A stretch of DNA of 64,000 nt from Dipteronia dyeriana (taxonomy: Eukaryota > Streptophyta > Magnoliopsida > Sapindales > Sapindaceae), in contig CM065298.1 of NCBI GenBank assembly GCA_032871835.1, positions 99,385,891-99,449,890 on the forward strand, in the 5' to 3' direction. A model generated the notes under the pieces. That model worked only from the letters and a program-made list of their open reading frames with translations. It had not been told where the DNA came from and made no database searches. Shown here piece by piece: positions 56,601 through 64,000 of this stretch. Numbering within the stretch: position 1 is the first letter of the stretch; every line of letters begins with the position of its first letter. The position numbers and the translations under genes are program-made.

Positions 56601-59600
56601 GGTAAGAGACGTCAACTTTCCTATTTCTGCAGGAATGGAGCCTGAAAGATTGTTACTATAGAGGCTCAGAATGCTTAAGTTGCTCAAACTACCAATTAAA
56701 AGAGGAATAGAACCAGTAAACCAGTTGTTACTCAACTCTATATCGGTAAGAGACGTCAACTTTCCTATTTCTACAGGAATGGAGCCTGAAATATTGTTAC
56801 TATAGAGGCTCATAATAGTTAAGTTGCCCAAACTACCAATTGAAAGAGGAATAGAACCAGTAAACCAGTTGTTACTCAACTCGAGATCGGTAAGAGACGT
56901 CAACTTTCCTATTTCTACGGGAATGGAGCCAGAATGATTGTTGCGGTAGAGGTAAAATTTTTTTAAGTTGCTCAAACTACCAATTGAAAGAGGAATAGAA
57001 CCAGTAAACCAGTTGTTACTCAACTCTAGATCGGTAAGAGACGTCAACTTTCCTATTTCTGCAGGAATGGAGCCTGAAAGATTGTTACTATAGAGGCTCA
57101 TAATAGTTAAGTTGCTCAAACTACCAATTGAAAGAGGAATAGAACCAGTAAACCAGTTGTCATTCAACCATAGCTTGGTAAGAGACGTCAACTTTCCTAT
57201 TTCTGCAGGAATGGAGCCTGAAAGATTGTTACTATAGAGGCTCAGAATGCTTAAGTTGCTCAAACTACCAATTGAAAGAGGAATAGAACCAGTAAACCAG
57301 TTGTTACTCAACTCTATATCGGTAAGAGAAGTCAACTTTCCTATTTCTGCAGGAATGGAGCCTGAAAGATTGTTACTATAGAGGCTCATAATAGTTAAGT
57401 TGCTCAAACTACCAATTGAAAGAGGAATAGAACCAGTAAACCAGTTGTTACTCAACTCTAGATCGGTAAGATACGTCAACTTTCCTATTTCTGCAGGAAT
57501 AGAGCCTGAAAGATTGTTACTACAGAAGGCTCATAATAGTTAAGTTGCTCAAACTACCAATTGAAAGAGGAATAGAACCAGTAAACCAGTTGTCATTCAA
57601 CCATAGCTTGGTAAGAGACGTCAACTTTCCTATTTCTGCAGGAATGGAGCCTGAAAGATTGTTACTATAGAGGCTCAGAATGCTTAAGTTGCTCAAACTA
57701 CCAATTGAAAGAGGAATAGAACCAGTAAACAAGTTGTTACTCAACTCTAGATCGGTAAGAGACGTCAACTTTCCTATTTCTGCAGGAATGAAGCCTGAAA
57801 GATTGTTACTATAGAGGCTCATAATAGTTAAGTTGCTCAAACTACCAATTGAAAGAGGAATAGAACCAGTAAACCTATTGTCATTCAACCATAGCTTGGT
57901 AAGAGACGTCAACTTTCCTATTTCTGCAGGAATGGAGACTGAAAGATTGTTACTATAGAGGCTCAGAATGCTTAAGTTGCTCAAACTACCAATTGAAAGA
58001 GGAATAGAACCAGTAAACCAGTTGTTACTCAACTCTAGATCGGTAAGATACGTCAACTTTCCTATTTCTGCAGGAATGGAGCCTGAAAGATTGTTACTAT
58101 AGAGGCTCATAATAGTTAAGTTGCTCAAACTACCAATTGAAAGAGGAATAGAACCAGTAAACCAGTTGTCATTCAACCATAGCTTGGTAAGAGACGTCAA
58201 CTTTCCTATTTCTGCAGGAATGGAGCCTGAAAGATTGTTACTATAGAGGCTCAGAATGCTTAAGTTGCTCAAACTACCAATTAAAAGAGGAATAGAACCA
58301 GTAAACCAGTTGTTACTCAACTCTATATCGGTAAGAGACGTCAACTTTCCTATTTCTACAGGAATGGAGCCTGAAATATTGTTACTATAGAGGCTCATAA
58401 TAGTTAAGTTGCCCAAACTACCAATTGAAAGAGGAATAGAACCAGTAAACCAGTTGTTACTCAACTCTAGATCGGTAAGAGACGTCAACTTTCCTATTTC
58501 TGCAGGAATGGAGACTGAAAGATTGTTACTATAGAGGCTCAGAATGCTTAAGTTGCTCAAACTACCAATTGAAAGAGGAATAGAACCAGTAAACCAGTTG
58601 TCATTCAACCATAGCTTGGTAAGAGACGTCAACTTTCCTATTTCTGCAGGAATGGAGCCTGAAAGATTGTTACTATAGAGGCTCAGAATGCTTAAGTTGC
58701 TCAAACTACCAATTGAAAGAGGAATAGAACCAGTAAACCAGTTGTTACTCAACTCTAGATCGGTAAGAGACGTCAACTTTCCTATTTCTGCAGGAATGGA
58801 GCCTGAAAGATTGTTACTATAGAGGCTCATAATAGTTAAGTTGCTCAAACTACCAATTGAAAGAGGAATAGAACCAGTAAACCAGTTGTCATTCAACCAT
58901 AGCTTGGTAAGAGACGTCAACTTTCCTATTTCTGCAGTAATGGAGCCTGAAAGATTGTTACTATAGAAGGCTCATAATAGTTAAGTTGCTCAAACTACCA
59001 TTTGAAAGAGGAATAGAACCAGTAAACCAGTTGTCATTCAACCATAGCTTGGTAAGAGACGTCAACTTTCCTATTTCTGCAGGAATGGAGCCTGAAAGAT
59101 TGTTACTATAGAGGCTCAGAATGCTTAAGTTGCTCAAACTACCAATTGAAAGAGGAATAGAACCAGTAAACCAGTTGTTACTCAACTCTAGATCGGTAAG
59201 AGACGTCAACTTTCCTATTTCTGCAGGAATGGAGCCTGAAAGATTGTTACTATAGAGGCTCATAATAGTTAAGTTGCTCAAACTACCAATTGAAAGAGGA
59301 ATAGAACCAGTAAACCAGTTGTTACTCAACTCTAGATCGGTAAGATACGTCAACTTTCCTATTTCTGCAGGAATAGAGCCTGAAAGATTGTTACTACAGA
59401 AGGCTCATAATAGTTAAGTTGCTCAAACTACCAATTGAAAGAGGAATAGAACCAGTAAACCAGTTGTCATTCAACCATAGCTTGGTAAGAGACGTCAACT
59501 TTCCTATTTCTGCAGGAATGGAGCCTGAAAGATTGTTACTATAGAGGCTCAGAATGCTTAAGTTGCTCAAACTACCAATTGAAAGAGGAATAGAACCAGT

Positions 59601-61260
59601 AAACAAGTTGTTACTCAACTCTAGATCGGTAAGAGACGTCAACTTTCCTATTTCTGCAGGAATGGAGCCTGAAAGATTGTTACTATAGAGGCTCATAATA
59701 GTTAAGTTGCTCAAACTACCAATTGAAAGAGGAATAGAACCAGTAAACCTATTGTCATTCAACCATAGCTTGGTAAGAGACGTCAACTTTCCTATTTCTG
59801 CAGGAATGGAGACTGAAAGATTGTTACTATAGAGGCTCAGAATGCTTAAGTTGCTCAAACTACCAATTGAAAGAGGAATAGAACCAGTAAACCAGTTGTT
59901 ACTCAACTCTAGATCGGTAAGATACGTCAACTTTCCTATTTCTGCAGGAATGGAGCCTGAAAGATTGTTACTATAGAGGCTCATAATAGTTAAGTTGCTC
60001 AAACTACCAATTGAAAGAGGAATAGAACCAGTAAACCAGTTGTCATTCAACCATAGCTTGGTAAGAGACGTCAACTTTCCTATTTCTGCAGGAATGGAGC
60101 CTGAAAGATTGTTACTATAGAGGCTCAGAATGCTTAAGTTGCTCAAACTACCAATTAAAAGAGGAATAGAACCAGTAAACCAGTTGTTACTCAACTCTAG
60201 ATCGGTAAGAGACGTCAACTTTCCTATTTCTACAGGAATGGAGCCTGAAATATTGTTACTATAGAGGCTCATAATAGTTAAGTTGCTCAAACTACCAATT
60301 GAAAGAGGAATAGAACCAGTAAACCAGTTGTTACTCAACTCTAGATCGGTAAGAGACGTCAACTTTCGTATTTCTGCAGGAATAGAGACTGAAAGATTGT
60401 TACTATAGAGGCTCAGAATGCTTAAGTTGTTCAAACTACCAATTGAAAGAGGAATAGAACCAGTAAACCAGTTGTCATTCAACCATAGCTTGGTAAGAGA
60501 CGTCAACTTTCCTATTTCTGCAGGAATGGAGCCTGAAAGATTGTTACTATAGAGGCTCAGAATGCTTAAGTTGCTCAAACTACCAATTGAAAGAGGAATA
60601 GAACCAGTAAACCAGTTGTTACTCAACTCTAGATCGGTAAGAGACGTCAACTTTCCTATTTCTGCAGGAATGGAGCCTGAAAGATTGTTACTATAGAGGC
60701 TCATAATAGTTAAGTTGCTCAAACTACCAATTGAAAGAGGAATAGAACCAGTAAACCAGTTGTCATTCAACCATAGCTTGGTAAGAGACGTCAACTTTCC
60801 TATTTCTGCAGGAATGGAGCCTGAAAGATTGTTACTATAGAAGGCTCATAATAGTTAAGTTGCTCAAACTACCATTTGAAAGAGGAATAGAACCAGTAAA
60901 CCAGTTGTCATTCAACCATAGCTTGGTAAGAGACGTCAACTTTCCTATTTCTACAGGAATGGAGCCTGAAAGATTGTTACTATAGAGGCTCAGAATTCTT
61001 AAGTTGCTCAAACTACAAATTGAAAGAGGAATAGAACCAGTAAACCAGTTGTTACTCAACTCTAGATCGGTAAGAGACGTCAACTTTCCTATTTCTACAG
61101 GAATGAAGCCTGAAAGATTGTTACTATAGAGGCTCAGAATGGTTAATTTGCTCAAACTACCAATAGAAAGAGGAATAGAACCAGTAAACCAGTTGTTACT
61201 CAACTCTAGATCGGTAAGAGACGTCAACTTTCCTATTTCTACGGGAATGGAGCCAGAAAG
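53690..61260 (-). repeat. Tandem LRR-coding array, 144-bp unit, about 52 copies
   Basis: Each 144-bp unit codes 48 residues, that is two 24-residue LRRs: LTSLTDLELSNNWFTGSIPL, then SIGSLSNLTIMSLYSNNLSG and SIPAEIGK. Variant forms are mixed: TDLELSNNW against TKLWLNDNW, LTIMSLYSNN against LSILSLYSNN, and occasional YLYRNN (from the TTGCGGTAGAGGTA form). The copy count comes from length divided by 144. Nucleotide identity between units is very high, so the array is recent or homogenised. Confidence 0.93.
57092..60841 (-). repeat. 1,874-bp higher-order tandem duplication in the LRR array
   Basis: Marker variants recur exactly 1,874 bp apart. These are extra A at 57526 and 59400, extra A at 58967 and 60841, AAACAAGTTG at 57727 and 59601, and AAACCTATTG at 57871 and 59745. 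1,874 equals 13 units of 144 plus the two inserted bases. The left limit is approximate. Few other differences separate the copies. Confidence 0.88.
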
Positions 61261-61964
61261 ATTGTTGCGATAGAGGTACAAAAGTTCTAAGTTGCTCAAA
61301 TTACCGATAGAATGAGGAACATAACCATTGAGTTTATTTTCACTCAAAGCTAGATCGTAAAGAGAATGTAGTTGACCTATTTTTTCAGGAATCAAGCCAT
61401 TTAACTCATTCTCATGAAGATAAAGGACCTCCAGATTTATTAGATGGCCAATTTCCGGTGGTATGTTCCCAATCAACTTGTTCGTTGACAAATCAAGGTA
61501 CTTGAGTTTGGAGAGTTTACTGATTTGAGGAGGAATGTTACCAAAGAGTTCATTTGTGCTAAGATCAAGATAAGAAAGCTGAGGAAACAACGAGAAAGAG
61601 AATTCATCAAGCGTACCTCTTAAACTTAAGCTGGTCAGATTAACACCAATGACGCTTCCTGCATGGTTGCAAGAAATTCCGAACCACATACACATGTTTG
61701 TTTTAGTTTTGTGGTGGGTAGATTTATTGGTTGAGTTAATAGGATAAAGGGTCCAGGAAGGCAAGAGAGAAGTGTTGTGATTTTGAAGGGTGGCTTTCCA
61801 TTTAAGAAGAACATGAGCTTCTCCGGCAGGATCAGAATCAACATTAAGCGAAAAATGTAATATAACAAACAAGAGTGAGGAAACAAGTGAGAATACTCTA
61901 ATCAAGCTTGGCAATCCCATTGTGAATGTGTTTTGAGTAGTACAAATTATAATTTAGATTTGAA

Positions 61965-61972
61965 TATATATA
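61965..61972 (-). promoter_or_regulatory. TATA box of the LRR receptor gene
   Basis: TATATATA within CCCTATATATATTC on the minus strand, 45 bp before the ATG at 61920, a plausible core promoter with a very short leader. Confidence 0.6.
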
Positions 61973-64000
61973 GGGCAAGATCTTGAAATTATTGCTATTG
62001 GGAAATTTAATGTTGTTTTTATAGTTGAGACTAAGTCTATCCTAGATTGGTACACATATGCTCTGCAGCCCTAATATCTCAATCATTCTCATGATCTCAA
62101 GGTTTGAAAAGTCTTCCCCATCTTTAAGTCGAGGTTTGTTGTTTTCTTGATGAGGCCAGTGATGAAGGATTCCCAGATGACCAGACATTTCATGAATGTA
62201 ACAGGAGATCAGAACACTATCCCTTCATGAATGTATCCTAGATTGGTTTGCATATAATGCTCTAATATATAACACAACTCGACAATCTTTCAAGACTCGA
62301 CTTAGTAAAAAGTCAGGTCTTTGTCTTGTTGTATACTCTAGAGTGTTTAATATTCTGTCTTATGGGCACGTGCTTGACGCCTTGAATTAGAATTTGCCCT
62401 GCCATTATCATTATCGATGGTTCCCCAACGATCGGGGTTGGATTTTGAAACTTCAAAGAGGCATACTAGCTGCACTCTTCAGATATCACGACTTGCTCTT
62501 TCAAAGAAACCGCAACATCAAAATAATATATTCTTAAGATAACATAAACTTAACCTAATGAAATTGAAAAATGGATTGCATCTCTTCGTCAAAATGTGTA
62601 ATAATATTTGTAATCAAATACATCAGAATTGTTTAAATATTAAAAATTCTGGTTGAGTATTTACAAGTATAGACCATTTTAAATCTCTCATCAAATAGTT
62701 AGAGTAAATTGGTTTTAATATCAGGTTTATTAAATACTAAAAAATTGATGAGATTATGAAAATTTTCCAAAACAAAAATATATTTAATTTCATTGATGAT
62801 TCCAAATTCCAATTAAGATATAACCTAGTTCTTAATTTATTACGTTTATAATTGTATTTTACATTTACTTTTTTCCATTGTTATTTAAATCCAATTGCAG
62901 TCACCAAACATAAAAAGCAACATTACAGTGGATCAGCTTCATAATTTAAAATCATGCTTTAACTCAATTTTATACCATCCGGTAAATATGCTACTATTTA
63001 TATCATCAAAACTCTATTGCATTGAAATCCAATCTTTTTTAAAAAATGAGTTAGTTAAGTTATGTACATTTAAGAGTATCTCTAACGTAATAGTGGTTTG
63101 TAAAATAAAAATCATATAGAATAAATAGACCGTCTATTAATAAATATATCCCATATCAAATTTATTATTATATCGCATAGGAAACAAATATCTTAATATT
63201 GTTACCATATCAATAATTATTAATATGCAAATCAATTTTATATCGGAGATATTTTAATATTTTTATTATGGAACTAAACATTTGAACGAAGAAGTTGCCG
63301 GTGGGAATAAATGAATAATAGGAAATCATTGCCACCACCCTACATGCCAAAACGATTATCAATTGCAGCTTAGAAATTAACCAACAAAGATTATTCTTTA
63401 AAGTTTAATCTGTTAGAAATTTTTATCAGAAAGTCTAAATAAATAAATAAATTATCAGAACACCACTCCAATTCTAAAACTCAAGTCACCGACATCCTCA
63501 TGCCCTTTCTGAGATGAATTGTCCGGTTAAAAATTTATAATAAATTTAGACCTCATGCACACCTATGTTGTAACTCTATATATTTAACATTTAAGAATAT
63601 AGTACAGCAGTAGTGAATAGTTCTGAGATTCTCTACTAAACTCATTTTTTATCTAAGCTCAATAAATCTATTGACATCAATAATAAATTTTATTTTATTT
63701 ACTTTCATTATTTTTAATTAATTTAGGTCCGCACATAGTCCCACTGAATCTGAGATTGGTAAACGTAATCTAAGATAACAAAACTCGACAATCATTAAAG
63801 ACTCGAATTAAAAGTTAGGTCTTTGTCTTTTTCCGTACTTTAGATTGTTAATAGTTCCCCGACGAATGGGGGTTGACACTTCAAAGAGGCAGACCTGTTT
63901 AAATATTAAAATTTTAGGTATTGATATCCATAAAACTTAATAATTATTAGTACATTCATTTTTTTAATTTAGATTTTTTTTTAAAATATTACTATAAAAA
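61973..64000. other. AT-rich upstream/intergenic DNA
   Basis: No gene seen in about 2 kb. It carries the direct repeat listed separately; the rest is AT-rich with short ORFs that lack recognisable features. Confidence 0.5.
62275..63892. repeat. Diverged direct repeat upstream of the LRR gene
   Basis: About 62275-62475 and 63775-63892 share ACTCGACAATC, AAGACTCGA, AGGTCTTTGTCTT, GTTCCCC, GGGGTTG and ACTTCAAAGAGGCA in the same order, about 1.45-1.5 kb apart, with indels. Nature unknown. Confidence 0.65.

Larger units (their letters stand above)
51081..61920 (-). pseudogene. Giant LRR receptor-like kinase (MIK2-like), about 125 LRRs, frame broken at about 12 sites
   Basis: Start ATG 61920: signal peptide (MGLPSLIRVFSLVSSLLFVI), LRRNT_2 domain (ALLKWKATLQ-type, here VLLKWKATLQ, with CMWFGISCNH), about six ordinary LRRs, a huge array of near-identical LRRs (61260-53690), about 12-15 ordinary C-terminal LRRs, a transmembrane segment (IMFVIVFPLFGSLALLI, about 52230-52180) and a kinase with glycine loop GKGGSGSVYKA, lysine VAVKK, VHRDISSKNVLLD and SDFGIAKVL. 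The exon ends at 51512 (CCAG|GTATAT); intron 51511-51374; last exon 51373-51081 (...EKCDVYNFGVLALE...). Breaks are extra A at 60841, 59400, 58967, 57526 and 54644; TAG at 56301-56303 and 56160-56162; frameshift near 55147; 8-bp duplication near 53690; T7 frameshift near 53170; 1-bp loss near 52440; TGA at about 51831 (a Cys in relatives). Relatives perceive peptides at the cell surface. Could be a pseudogene, or partly sequencing or assembly error. Confidence 0.88.

Noticed and set aside
53690..61260. Regular direct repeats considered as CRISPR-like or satellite array
   Set aside because: The unit codes LRRs on the minus strand in one frame, without spacers; it is a coding tandem array.
1..64000. 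Search by eye for tRNA, rRNA or snoRNA genes
   Set aside because: Only retrotransposon primer-binding sites complementary to tRNA ends were found; no full RNA gene could be supported.

Overview
The window is nuclear DNA of a eudicot plant. The evidence is spliced genes with GT-AG introns, a typical plant ribosomal-protein promoter, a plant LRR receptor kinase and plant-type Ty1/copia and Ty3/gypsy (Tat-type) retrotransposons. The species cannot be fixed from sequence alone. Only three host loci are visible: the 3' end of a probable chloroplast S-layer-homology protein gene (1-795, +), an intact 60S ribosomal protein eL36 gene (1360-2229 coding, -, with a 5'UTR intron and promoter up to about 3.37 kb), and a very large, broken LRR receptor-kinase gene (51081-61920, -).

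From 3.9 to 30.6 kb lies one nested block of transposons. The host is a minus-strand Ty1/copia element (3927-30625). A Tat-type gypsy element (6165-17838, target duplication ATGTT) and a long-LTR element lacking pol (18229-26464, target duplication ATAGR) are inserted in its reverse-transcriptase region. A further probable solo LTR (about 18465-19733) sits in the left LTR of the second guest. The left copia LTR also carries a hAT-type MITE (4036-4825) with a (GGGGAT)n interior and a 185-bp tandem duplication crossing its insertion junction. When the guests are removed, the copia frames rejoin in the order gag-PR-IN-RT-RH.

From 30.6 to 38.1 kb is AT-rich intergenic DNA with several short inverted-repeat elements and an orphan 5'-exon-like patch. 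From 38.07 to 50.86 kb a PIF/Harbinger-type MITE (target duplication TTA) is split by a second Tat-type gypsy element (38565-50426, two 871-bp LTRs, target duplication ATATA). Both gypsy elements carry, between integrase and 3' LTR, an antisense gene with a Transposase_28-like domain and a coiled-coil tail. Its two introns lie at the same places in both copies.

The most unusual locus is the MIK2-like LRR receptor kinase. Its LRR region has grown to roughly 125 repeats, mostly about 52 near-identical copies of a 144-bp (48-residue, two-LRR) unit, so an unbroken product would be near 3,570 residues against about 1,000-1,200 for usual relatives. It has about a dozen frameshifts or stops, and at least two of them are copied within a 1,874-bp tandem duplication, so the array kept growing after the frame was lost. 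The remaining sequence to 64 kb is AT-rich, with a diverged direct repeat upstream of this gene.
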